Of a stretch of 64,000 nucleotides of DNA, positions 12,279 to 22,543 are shown piece after piece. The translations under genes and the position numbers were made by a program. This stretch comes from Xiphydria camelus (lineage: Eukaryota > Arthropoda > Insecta > Hymenoptera > Xiphydriidae). A model generated the notes under the pieces. It searched no databases and was not told where the DNA came from. It worked only from the letters and a program-made list of their open reading frames with translations. Within the stretch, counting starts at the first letter, position 1. The number at the start of each line of letters is the position of its first letter. The stretch covers positions 2,390,400 through 2,454,399 of the forward strand of contig OY783197.1 of assembly GCA_963678675.1 (NCBI GenBank). Reading direction: 5' to 3'.

Positions 12279-15200
12279 TTACCGTTGAACCGGCATATCC
12301 AAGCACAGCATCTGAAGCGAGATAAACGCGAAGACGTTGAGGACCGACAGTTTCTCCCTTCCATTAATCATCGTACAAAGGTGCAGCCACTTACGCCGAC
12401 ATTCTTGTCGAAAGTCGCGGACGCGTCGCTTTGTCGCAGGGAATACGGCACGAATACGTCCAGCAGGTAGCCGGTTTTGCGAGCCTCGATGACTATACGA
12501 TCCTCGCCGACGTCCACGGCTACGTCGTCGACGGAGACCTGAGGAGAATGTGACTTTCGAAATGCCGCTGAAAACGTTTCAATGTACGTAATAATTATTA
12601 AACGAGACGAGCGCGTACCAAGTCTTGCATCCTGAATCTGCCGATCAATCGCTCGATTTTTCCCTCTTTGGGCTTTCGAAGAATCACGTATTCCGGCGAT
12701 CGAACATTTCGCTCGTTCTCGGCGCCGCGTTGTTCTTCCCTTTTCGCCTCCGTAGGAATCGACTTTTCCTCGGCGTCAGTGACGTTCGGCCGATTGATCG
12801 CGCTGGAGATCTCCTCAATCAAAGGTTTCTCGCTCATGACCCTCCTGACTTCGCGTTTCTCGATTCTGTGATCTTGCAACTTGCCCGTAACCTGAGTATC
12901 GCTCGTAAACGAGCGTTAGATAAATCAATGAAGGCAATGAAAGGCGCGAGCGAGTCACGAGTTCGAGCTACGGATTTTGATACCTTTCGGTTTTTCAGCA
13001 CGACAAAGTCCGTCTCGTTGATGCGTTTGTCGAACTTATTGGAAACACCCTGTATCGCGACCGCGATCATGAACGCCCAGAACAGCTTGTTCTTTTTGCA
13101 TTTCTCAAAAAACCCGGTATTCACAGCAACGTCGTAAGTCAAGCAAGGAGTGCCGGCTGTTGGAAAACGATAGAAAATTCGTCGTGGAGTGGCAACAGCG
13201 ATTTGTTTTGCCACGTATTTTCGACGAAGAGCTTCTTGACGCGTTAACTAATTGTAAGAGATAACTCGTAGCTTGCATTCCTAACCAGGATGCCGACTAC
13301 GACTTATCCCGTAGTTATTTTACTGGCCATTTCTGCGCAACTGCAAATGAACTCGTGGTACATACATCAAAATATTAAAAACCTTTTTGGTGATTACACG
13401 ATATGTTATAATTGCATTTTTGAACAATGCATAGTAACCAGTGCCTGCTATGCACGTTGTTATGTGACAGAATTGTGGCAGTCTTGCAAGATTCTTGCAT
13501 TTCTTCAGTACGTTGCTAACAAACTGTGACTTGAAAGAAAGAATCAATGTGAAAAATGCAACGAATGTAACGAAGATGCATCAACTGTACATAAACGAGT
13601 GTCCAAGGTAAAATGCAAAAATAAACAAACAAGTTCTCCAATTTAAAACGCGTTTTCTTCATTTCCTCAAAACTTTGAAAATGTGACATGACACCTTTAT
13701 CCACTTAGGTCTTCAATTGTTAGTAGACTGTGAGTTTGAAGAGGAAGGAGTTTATACAAATACACTCACACTTCGTGCATCATGAATAGATTGAGTTTGA
13801 AAGAAAGAGTTTATCCAGATAATACGAGGGGTGTCCAGAAAATAAGTTTCGTTTTGTTCTGTAGGCTGAAGAGAGTGAGTAATAAAGTGCACAACGAAAC
13901 TGATGGAACTAAGGTCTACTTATTCCCAAGATAAACTAGACATAAACAATGCCACTGCGTGATCACCACGTGAACAGGTGGGCTATCCGCGCGTTTCTGC
14001 GTGCCGCTGCATATCTGGCGCGGCGGAACGTCACGTGATTGTATATTGAAAATGTTCCACAGCACATGCATGCATATCATATAAGGCTAAACTTACTCGC
14101 CAGAAAAGAAACTCGAACCTTTATTATCTCATCTATGAGTTTCGGTTTATATTTGTACGATACTTTTTTGAAAATTAAATTTCTACCTATACAATAAAAT
14201 CTTACATCGATGTACGCCAAAAGTTCATAAATAATGAGATAATAACGATTGAAGTTTCCCGCCTGGCGAGTAAATTTAGCCTATGGTATGGTATGGTGGG
14301 TGGTATGGTGTATATATACATACATATATATTTAATAATAGAAAAAATTAATGCCTGTGTAAACTAGAAGTTTTCTGCCAGCGTTTTGCAAGCTTCTTGT
14401 GCAAGCGCTCTATAAGTACGAAGAAGTATAAAATTAGCAGCCTCTTGCAACCCTATTGAAAAGATCCCATGGATTCCCATAAACAATTTCTATGGAAATC
14501 TGATGTGCTTCAGACACAGCGATTCCAGATATCCGATAGAAAAGTTTAAGGACGAATAGGAATGCAGACGATAAATGGGGATTTATACCAAATTTTATAT
14601 GCATCTGTAAGAACAATTTGAACCCCATAAAGATAATAAAGACCCGTACACGCCGTTCTATTTGTAATTACTAATAAAAACTTGCAAGATATTATTTGTT
14701 TCGACGGATACACATAGAAGCCAATACATTCCCATTCATCTCTCAGATTTTTGAGGGTATCTGAAATTCCCATGAAAATTCTATGGGAATTTTACAATTT
14801 TTCTATGAGAATCTCTGATACTTTTTCAACAGGGAAGATGCTTGCGCAAGTCCGCTGCAAGTTTCGCAGCGGATGGTTACTATTCATATTGTACAATTAA
14901 ATATAATTGTATTTTCGGATCGAAATCCTGAAAATTGGCGTGACGCGATAAACGTGTTAAGTCTTACAAGATTTACACCCAAATACCTTTGTCCGCCTCT
15001 AAGCGTTCATGGCCGATACTCATTGGAATGCGATAGGAAGGCGTCTCGCTCTCGTCTTCCATCACGCTTAGCAGCTTCTCGTCCGAGATATCCTCCGGCG
15101 GTGGGATCTCCGTCGTCTGGCACACATTAAGGAATACCTTCTCGCCGTTCTCCAATCTCGCCTTGACGCAGGCACCTGCAAGGGAGATCCTCGTTACGAA

Positions 15201-15468
15201 GGAGAAAGCGCAAAGTTCTTACGCGAAACGATTGTCGATTTACCAGGAGTCGGTCGTATTATCACGGAAGGACGCTCCGGCGTGTTGATGGTGTTCAAAA
15301 GCGCGGAGATCTCCTCGCCGTCCTTGTTATCCTGGAATTGCGAGGTGGCGAGGTTAGTTTTACCGAAGAAAGTCGAAGGAGTCTCGTCAATTGAAGACCT
15401 CTCACCGTCAGCAACAAATTCCTCGTCCTGATGGACTCGTCTACATCGAGGAACGATCCTTTCGACAT
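12279..15468 (-). CDS. PIH1D1: PIH1 domain-containing protein 1-like (320 aa)
   Basis: Seven exons on minus: 15468-15406, 15331-15244, 15175-14987, 13156-12984, 12891-12619, 12538-12395 and 12311-12279; the sum is 963 nt and all phases agree. PIH1D1 is the adaptor of the R2TP Hsp90 co-chaperone (with RUVBL1/2 and RPAP3) acting in box C/D snoRNP and PIKK assembly. The PIH fold spans exons 3 and 4 (about residues 50-170): VFLNVC, IPPPEDISDEKLL, YRIPMSIG, then the YDVAVN strand and the VLKNRK end. Exon 6 holds the C-terminal CS-like part (DVGEDRIVIEA...YLLDVFVPY), and the tiny last exon ends in MPVQR. The middle linker (exon 5) is charged. Intron 3 (1830 bp) is swollen by two MITEs. Length is slightly above the human protein (290 aa). 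Confidence 0.92.
14076..14290. mobile_element. MITE family M1 (about 215 bp), copy 1
   Basis: The ends are near-perfect inverted repeats: GGCTAAACTTACTCGCCAG at the left and its complement at the right. Other copies: 42806-43024, 47183-47407, 53581-54202 (interrupted) and a right-end fragment at 27455-27540. It sits in intron 3 of the PIH1D1-like gene. Confidence 0.8.
14450..14836. mobile_element. MITE family M2 (about 390-510 bp), copy 1
   Basis: Begins CCCTATTGAAAAGATCCC and ends in the inverted form (...TTTTTCAACAGGG). Subterminal words ATTCCCATAGA and TTCCAGATATCC recur in both arms. Other copies: 29516-29935, 34507-34723 (short), 44224-44648 and 55857-56367. Confidence 0.8.
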
Positions 15469-16605
15469 GACAACTGTTTCTTTAGCGCGCGGTCGATGCT
15501 TCAAAGTGCTTCAAAGCTTGTAAACAAGTAACAGCTGATAAACGCGCGTGCAGGTGAATCTCTACCTCTCACGAGCCAATGGGGAAAAGGCATTTGAAAA
15601 ATGTTTAACCATAAGTAGCTTCTATGGAGCTAAATGTTTATTAAGAAAATGCGTTTGCAAATTTTAGTAGCATTACTTAGCGTAGAAATGCAATTAAAAG
15701 TATTTAATTTCAAACGTTGCTAAAAAAAAGTATAAAATTCCGTTTTCTTTCCCCCTTTAAAGCAAATAACTTTTATTGGAAGTATTTTTTTTCTAAAATG
15801 CTTTACTTCATACCTAGATATTCATGTATCTCAATTTCAAAAGAGACGACCCAACCACTACCGAAGTCAAATGCCAGGGAAGTTCAAACGCTCTAGTTTG
15901 CCATGGAACATACTGTATATTTATACCATAATATAGGTAGAAATACAGAGATATTTAATTTGTGCACCCCCGCTCTTACTTTACGTTCATGTTTTTTTTA
16001 ATCAACATATTTATACGTATAAAGATGACGTAAATTTATTCATATATCCAATTACATATTGTAGTAAATGCCTAATATATTTTTCATAGATAGTCCAACA
16101 TATACAGCATATGTCAAATTAGCCAGAGAGTTTTGGTGTATAACCTGCACCGTTCATTTCATTCTGGCTGATTTATTTGTGTACACTGGTTGGTAGTACA
16201 GTACACATACATATACAACATGTCCAGCTCAATAACACTCTCTCTCTACACAATTTAACGCGTAATACGTATTAAATAATACTCAGCTTTATAAATACTT
16301 ATCTCGCCAATCTTGTGGTATTGCCATTTGTCAGCAGTATAAAAAATTGTCGAAATTAAACAGCACCCTACATGAACCTCCTGTAAGGCGGAACATGCTA
16401 TGTATGCATGTGCAGTGCGATTCTGAGGAAGATTCGTTTAGGACGATATGCCAGAGGGTAGCGCTTTATAGATCATAGATGCTGAGTAGCAGTCACAACT
16501 TGTCGACGGGACAAGTATGGGCAAATTAGGCCACACCCGCCACAACTATCCTGAGCGGAACACCCTTATATGCGAACATCTATATACCTATAATAGTACA
16601 GATTT
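15469..16605. other. Intergenic spacer, nothing recognised
   Basis: AT-rich sequence between the PIH1D1-like gene and the minus-strand peptide gene, with only short incoherent open frames. A TTTATT (minus-strand AATAAA) near 16172 could serve the peptide gene but is about 430 nt from its stop. Confidence 0.5.
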
Positions 16606-16818
16606 TTAACCATTCATTATTTCTGTAACTTCTTTGAGTGTCAAGCAGGTCACTCTCGGCGGGGGAAATTCGCCATTGTTTTTCCGGAATTGATCTTGAT
16701 ATATGATACAATGCGTGCCCCTGGGACAATTGACGTCGGTACAGCTCAAACGATCAGCCTTGCTGATCACACAGATTGACAGCAGTAGCAGCAGCAGGCA
16801 GAAGACGTTGAATTTCAT
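16606..16818 (-). CDS. Small secreted cysteine-rich peptide (70 aa)
   Basis: Single-exon frame. I chose the Met at 16818 rather than the upstream one because a classic signal peptide starts there: MKFN followed by a Leu-rich core and a cut near residue 21. The mature part is about 49 residues with four Cys (26, 31, 37, 58) and the local pattern C-x4-C-P-x-G-x2-C, close to that of the two plus-strand peptides at 18-21 kb, so the three look like one family. Minus-strand TATA-like sites lie near 16885 (TATAAAG) and 16955 (TATAAAAG). Function unknown: an antimicrobial, venom-type or other secreted peptide are all possible. The signal peptide is clear; the function is not assigned. Confidence 0.7.
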   Translation of the reverse strand: MKFNVFCLLLLLLSICVISKADRLSCTDVNCPRGTHCIIYQDQFRKNNGEFPPPRVTCLTLKEVTEIMNG

Positions 16819-17344
16819 GTTCCGTTCAACTTTTCTCAACGAGTGATGATGCGAAATTACGGAATTCGTGTAGAAATTCTTTATAGGCTGTAATCGGGCC
16901 CCTCTATTAGGTTCACTGACACTGACGTGGCTCTGATCTGATGTGTCTTTTATACTAATGCCACACTTTCGCCTATTTGTTTTAATAAACAGTGACGTCT
17001 GGGTCTCCACGTAAGTTGTTTAAATACATATATGTATGTGTACCTATAACAGAACCGTCCAATTTATTCTCAGGAAGCGTCACGTGGTGTCTCGACATCA
17101 CGTGATCTCCGGTCCGTATCGATCATTACAATGAACGGTTCCCTCAGTCGCGAAAATAACTTTAATCTATATTTATTCATAATTGTAACACTTTTTTTCA
17201 TTTACTAAAATTCACTTTTTCACTTAATTACTTATTAAGATACCATATTATATATAGAAAATGGATATCTTAATTAAGTAACAGAAATTCTAATTACTCA
17301 CGGGTAATCGAAACTCAACATACGACACTCTGGTACGAGTGCCG

Positions 17345-17490
17345 CGCGCGCGTTCGGTGTCTCTTCCCTTCCGACGTCACTCTTCCCTTTTATATTCCGT
17401 TTGAAATCACGCTTTTTGCTTTGTCGATAATTAAATTTTTTACCAAAACGTTCTCTCAGAAACACTCATCAACACCTAAACCAGCACCTG
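17345..17490 (+). repeat. Diverged copy of the region just upstream of the shutdown gene
   Basis: This stretch aligns with 22258-22392, 150-290 bp before the shutdown start codon: CTTCCGACGTC, TTATATTCCGTTTGA, TTTGTCGATAATTA and CTCAGAAACACTCATC occur in the same order in both. Only the upstream region is duplicated; no FKBP coding sequence follows here. Confidence 0.75.
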
Positions 17491-18114
17491 TTAATAAATA
17501 AAGGCTTAATAAATGAATTTTAATAAACTGCTCTTTCAGTGTGGCCAATACAAACGTCAATAACTAGGTGACGGCAATCTACGTCATTTATTATGAGGCA
17601 CTTGCATAAATATTTATTCAACTTGTGCTGCAATCGTGTAAGATTTCCATAAACTGTAATACATACTCATTCCGGACACAAAATTGATTTAAATAGTGTT
17701 TATATATTGGTCGTATTTTATCCGCCGGCTATTTCGAGCATTTCGAGCCTTACTTACGAATTAATTACGAATTGCGGCCGTTATTAAAAACAAAGGCGAT
17801 GTTACCCAGTGGTGAATTTTTCACAGACGTTGCAATATTTTTTTCATTTTGTTTGCAGTTCGTTATCGTAACATGAATAAACTGCTGGTAAGTCTTAAGC
17901 TCTGTAAAGATGTTGGTTGTAAAATAAATAACGGGCACATTGACATAAACTTTAGATTTATCTTGATTGGGTGTCCATAACAGGAAAAATTGTGCAACTG
18001 AGCCAACTGAAGAGGGACCGGTCTCGTAGCTTCTGCGGGTATAAAAATGCTCTTTCAATCGGTCGACCATCAGTTGTTTTTAATATCGCGAGAATTACAT
18101 AGCTGCAAAACGAA

Positions 18115-19967
18115 TAGTCCACAGTACAGGCCCCCCCCCCCCCCCCCCCCCCCCGGAGAGATGATTACCACATACCTTATACTTCGCGATGAGCTTCGGT
18201 TTGACGAGTCTATCACACTTTTCCTCTGCGACTTTTCATGATTCCTCTGCTTTTCCGCTCTGGAAAGTCTCAGACATGGCGATTTCCCGGGGTCTTAAAA
18301 ACTCACGACCACATGTTTTTATTTTAGCTTAATTTACTGCAAATTTCGTTTCAAATGCGAATTTAAATTTGTCCGACAAAAATTTTTCCGCTATTGGCGT
18401 GTCTACCGTCCTAAACAGGGAAAGATGACAGGGTATTGAAAACCAATGACCACATACGTCCTTTTTGGATGAATTGCTTGTGAATTATTAGTAAAATCAA
18501 AATGTATTGTTGTCCGACAAATTTCAGGCCGCGTTTTTCCAGTCCGACAGCGGAAAGTCGGAAACTTCACAGGGTATCGAAAACCGATTACCACATGTCG
18601 GACAAAAGTACCAGACAATAGAAAATTGTTGTTTTCAACAAAAATCAGAATGACCGACAAAAATACATCTACGAATTCTTAGTCCGACAAAAAAAGTGCA
18701 AAAATTTCGACCACACTACATCATTACTCCAGGTGAAGTGAATAAATACATTTTCAATGTTTTTTTTGCACTGAGTACTGCGATGACATACAGAGTTGCG
18801 ATATATATTATTGGAAAAGCCGGGAAAAAATTAAAAAATCTTACGGTTATATTCTAGATATAGGAATATTATTACAAATATAAACAAATACATTTTTTTT
18901 TAATTTTACATCATGCACACTATTCGGTTTCGCTTGATGTTTCATTTTCATCGCTACTGCACGTTTCATCACACTCATCTTCACCTTCACTTTGATCTGT
19001 TTCTGAAAAGAAAAAAAAAGAACAAATCTACATAATATAGAATATTTTATTATTATTGGAATAAATAAAGCAATATATGAATAGAATAAATATACCTTGA
19101 TTATCGGTATATAATTGACCTAATGATGGACTTTCTGATCCATCGAACCAATAAAACTGATATTTATTGTCAATCAAACTCCAACCGCACTCGGCGGGAT
19201 CTTTTTCTGTGGGTGTTCTCAAAAATGACTTGCACACGATGCACACAATCCGAAAAACAGACACGTTCTGACAGGATGTTGACAGGATGACGCAATGCGT
19301 TACCCCGGGATACCGATAGAATTATGCTATACTGGTTCGGGTGCTACTAAACATATTATAGTTTCTATACTATTCATGCAAATTATTATTATTGATTTTT
19401 TTAATGATTTGCAGACAGTTGCTTGTCGGACACTTGCATCACTATTTTGTACACTTAATTTAAAAAGGAATAAACTGAAAATTAGCTATGTGGTAATCGG
19501 TTTTCGATACCCTGTGAAGTTTCCGACTTTCCGCTGTCGGACTGGAAAAACGCGGCCTGAAATTTGTCGGACAACAATACATTTTGATTTTACTAATAAT
19601 TCACAAGCAATTCATCCAAAAAGGACGTATGTGGTCATTGGTTTTCAATACCCTGTCATCTTTCCCTGTTTAGGACGGTAGACACGCCAATAGCGGAAAA
19701 ATTTTTGTCGGACAAATTTAAATTCGCATTTGAAACGAAATTTGCAGTAAATTAAGCTAAAATAAAAACATGTGGTCGTGAGTTTTTAAGACCCCGGGAA
19801 ATCGCCATGTCTGAGACTTTCCAGAGCGGAAAAGCAGAGGAATCGTGAAAAGTCGCAGAGGAAAAGTGTGGTAGACTCGTCAAACCGAAGCTCATCGCGA
19901 AGTATAAGGTATGTGGTAATCATCTCTCCGGGGGGGGGGGGGGGGGGGGGGCCTGTACTGTGGACTA
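18115..19967. mobile_element. 1853-bp DNA transposon with about 480-bp terminal inverted repeats
   Basis: The element begins TAGTCCACAGTACAGG and ends in its exact complement. The arms are 18115-18596 and 19488-19967 and are almost identical. Each arm carries a long C or G run next to the tip (C24 at 18131-18154, G22 at 19930-19951). The target site appears duplicated as GAA (18112-18114 and 19968-19970). Subterminal GTCCGACAAA-type repeats occur at least six times. The interior holds the 3' end of a minus-strand gene. The near-identity of the arms suggests recent insertion. A 3-bp duplication fits several superfamilies, so I do not name one. Confidence 0.9.
18920..19264 (-). pseudogene. Two-exon C-terminal gene fragment inside the transposon
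   Basis: A minus-strand frame 19264-19096 (CGWSLIDNKYQFYWFDGSES core) meets a GT donor at 19095. It joins in phase to exon 19002-18920, which has an AG acceptor with a polypyrimidine tract and encodes a 26-residue acidic tail (EGEDECDET) ending in a stop. No Met start or upstream catalytic domain is present within the element. It looks like the remaining 3' end of an element-encoded protein in an internally deleted copy. Family not recognised. Confidence 0.5.
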
Positions 19968-19968
19968 G

Positions 19969-20094
19969 AAGTTCCTTGCCTTGTTCGTGCTATTGCTGAG
20001 TATTGCGACGATCGCTTCGGCCTACCGCTGCCGAAAGGGACCTTGCCCAAAAGGCTTCAAGTGTACAGCAACCTATTGGTGTCGTCCAGTTTGA
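19969..20094 (+). pseudogene. Broken secreted cysteine-rich peptide gene (unit A)
   Basis: The open frame encodes 41 residues, matching unit B from its second codon on: a hydrophobic signal segment, then four Cys in C-x4-CPKG-x2-C-x5-C. The start codon is missing. Its promoter and 5' UTR sit 1.85 kb upstream (TATAAAA at 18040-18046, TCAGTT initiator at 18070-18075) on the other side of the transposon. The position equivalent to the ATG of unit B reads ACG (18110-18112), and an in-frame TAG contributed by the transposon end directly precedes the remaining frame. The mature region is intact and differs from unit B at several positions, so the break may be recent. No in-frame Met lies within the rest. 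Confidence 0.85.
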
Positions 20095-20618
20095 ATCACT
20101 TGTTAGTCCAAATAAGCTAGACTAGCTTATTTTACGCCGAGGCCCAAGCGCAACGATCACACGGCGCAATGTAATTCGTCAATAGCTTCATTGTAAGAAT
20201 GGAATAAATGCAACAAAGAGTATTTAAATTTGAGATGTACGCATTTTCGTATCAATACCTAAAATTTTACTAAGGCCATCATTATTGGAAGAGATCCACT
20301 TTACTTCTTATGTAAAATAATTACAATACAGAACCATTTATATATAATAATAATAATGTATAGGGTTATTCGTGTGGAAACACTGAATCTTCTTCGATAC
20401 CTTAGTCTAACACGCAATAGGATATGTAATGTTGGGCTCAAAAGTACATAGAATGCTTAGATTCGCAAAAGTCGACTCGTTGTAAAGTAATACTGTTTTA
20501 ATCGGCAGGACTATAGTTTATATATAGACTTTAGATTTATCTTGACTGGGTGCCAATAACCGGAAAAATTTTGCAACTGAGCAAACTGAAGCGGGACCGG
20601 TCTCGTAGCTTCTGCGGG

Positions 20619-20654
20619 TATAAAAATGCTCTTTCAATCGGTCGACCATCAGTT
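20619..20654 (+). promoter_or_regulatory. TATA box and initiator of peptide gene B
   Basis: TATAAAA at 20619-20625 and an arthropod-type TCAGTT initiator at 20649-20654, about 30 bp apart, 35-70 bp before the start codon. Unit A keeps the same pair at 18040 and 18070. Strong TATA-Inr spacing suggests a highly expressed, regulated gene. Confidence 0.75.
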
Positions 20655-20688
20655 GCTTTTAATATCGCAAGGATTACATAGCTGCAAA

Positions 20689-20832
20689 ATGAAGTTCCTT
20701 GCCTTGTTCGTGCTATTGCTGAGTATTGCGACGATCGCTTTGGCTTCACAGCAAAATATCTTCTGCCGCCAGAAAAAGCCTTGCCCAAAAGGCTACAAGT
20801 GTGTAGCACGCAAGAGGTGTCAACGGATTTGA
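20689..20832 (+). CDS. Small secreted cysteine-rich peptide B (47 aa)
   Basis: Single-exon gene. The Met at 20689 is preferred over one at 20626 because the TATA and initiator place transcription start near 20650. Residues 1-19 are a signal peptide (MKF, hydrophobic core, Ala-rich cut site). The mature peptide is about 28 residues, strongly basic (Lys/Arg-rich) with four Cys at 26, 32, 38 and 44, pattern C-x5-CPKG-x2-C-x5-C. AATAAA is at about 21020. Small, cationic and disulfide-rich fits a defence or venom-type peptide, but I cannot name the family. It is the intact partner of the broken unit A and is related to the minus-strand gene at 16606. Confidence 0.8.
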   Translation: MKFLALFVLLLSIATIALASQQNIFCRQKKPCPKGYKCVARKRCQRI

Positions 20833-20849
20833 ATCACTTGTTAGTCCAA

Positions 20850-20929
20850 TTGGACCGCGTTATGCAAAAGCGGATTAAGCGTCGTTGTATTCCATAACGC
20901 TTAATCCGTTATTGCATAACGCGGTCCAA
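20850..20929. mobile_element. 80-bp palindromic insertion in the 3' UTR of peptide gene B
   Basis: Unit A reads TTAGTCCAAATAAGC where unit B has 80 extra bp between CCAA and ATAAGC. The insert starts TTGGACCGCGTTATGC and ends in its complement, with arms of about 35 bp. Its borders are fixed exactly by comparison with unit A. Confidence 0.9.
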
Positions 20930-21340
20930 ATAAGCTAGACTGGCTTATTTTACACCGAGGCCCGAGAGCAACGATCCCACAGCGCAATGTAATTCGTCAG
21001 TAGCTTCATTGTAAGAATGAAATAAATGCAACAAAGAGTATTTAAATTTGATGTACGCATTTTCGTATCGATACCTAATATTTTACTAAAGCCATCATTA
21101 TTGGACGAGATCCACTTTACCTCTTATGTAAAATAATTACAATACAGAACCATTTATATATAATAATAATAATAATAATAATGTAGAGTTATTCGTGTGG
21201 AAACATTGAATCCTCTTCGATACCTTAGTCTAACACGTAGTTAGATATGTAATGTTGGGCTCAAAAGTACATGGAATGCTTAGTTTCGCAAAAGTCGATT
21301 CGTTGTAAAGTAATACTGTTTTAATCGGCAGGACTATAAA

Positions 21341-22543
21341 TCGATAAATTTTTTCCATTATGTTTTACTCTTTCTTTCAGGCATCGATAAAGTGTCTATA
21401 ATATAAATTATCTGTAAGAAAAAAACAGCGTCTGGATGGATAGTAGGCATATTTTTCATAAACCAGTCAATCAGTTTTTCATATACATATATCGCCATTT
21501 CTATCCACCCGGCAAGCTGGCAAACGAACGATACTTACTCATTGGCGAGACGTACTCCAACGTACTGATAATCCATTGTCGAACCAGCCTTTTCCGCGCC
21601 CTCCCTGAAAAGCTCCTTGCTTTGATACTCGAGGAGATTCAAGCCCCTCGTTATCATCGCGCCCACTCACGAGACTATTTACATTCGATACGAAAAACTT
21701 GCGAGCGAGTAGTCGCGACATTTTTTACGGTGATACGTAGGTACGCATCGCGTGGTGATTCCGAAAGATACGTTTGCAGACGGCGAGTATCATGTAATTG
21801 CGCTCTTGAGTAATCGACGTGACTTCTTTTTGGCTCCTTTTCAACTAAAGTAATGTATCTACGAAGAGACTATGCACTACTATGAAAACAATTGAAATGC
21901 CGGAAATCCGCCATCTTGGCTCTCTCGTTGTCGCATCGATATATCGAACGTATCGGTATGTGGCGACCAAAGCTAGAAGCGCTAGACAGAAGCGGGAGCT
22001 AAACTGCAAAAGAAGTTTGAAAGGAAAAGCGGCATTGTTTTTCAAAGTTCTATCGATTCTTAAAATGTTGGTTATTTGGGTCATTACCTCCATGAAACTG
22101 TGATCAGTCCATAGATGTCGCCAGCGGCCCGTTCCTAATACATCTTTTGAACATTAGAGTGCGCTATCTATTCCCTACTAAATTATTGTAATTCATCTAT
22201 GAGCGGGAATCACCATCTATGGGAATCACTCGACCAGGTGAAGTGTGAAGTGTTGTGCGGTGCGTCCTCCCTTCCGACGTCGGTTTCTTTTTATATTCCG
22301 TTTGAGATCACACTTTTGCTTTTGTCGATAATTACATTTTTTACCCAAACGTTTTCTCAGAAACACTCATCTACACCTAAACTAAGTGTTTTTATAAAAA
22401 AACAAATTTCCACGTCTTCCGCATCGGCGAGCGTCGCAACCGCGTCCATTGCAAAGTCGAAGCGCCGCGTGTGGAAACGTCAATAATCATTCTTTTAATT
22501 AACCTTTTACCCTCGTTAACCAAATAATTAATTCACCACTTCA
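21341..22543. other. Spacer before the shutdown gene
   Basis: No convincing gene. Open frames at 21436-21813 and 22199-22486 show no recognisable domain; the second overlaps the upstream region duplicated at 17345. The shutdown promoter should lie at about 22250-22540. Confidence 0.5.

Larger units (their letters stand above)
17945..20520 (+). repeat. Tandem duplication unit A (peptide gene, interrupted)
   Basis: Unit A (about 720 bp once the 1853-bp insertion is set aside) and unit B (20527-21340) share promoter, 5' UTR, coding region, 3' UTR and about 350 bp of downstream DNA in the same order with few differences. The junction falls at a shared GGACTATA near 20508-20515, which recurs at the end of unit B near 21331. 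Confidence 0.9.

Noticed and set aside
13290..13529. 79-codon plus-strand frame with several Cys in a PIH1D1 intron
   Set aside because: AT-rich, no signal cut site or promoter, disulfide spacing not like the nearby peptides; probably chance.
13840..13870. GGGGTGTCCAGAAAATAAGTTT as a mariner or Tc1 end
   Set aside because: No matching second end or transposase remnant found nearby.
21436..21813. 125-codon plus-strand frame
   Set aside because: No domain, no splice or promoter support; mixed composition typical of chance.
22199..22486. 95-codon frame upstream of shutdown
   Set aside because: Overlaps the region duplicated at 17345, where the frame is not kept; better explained as promoter or 5' UTR.
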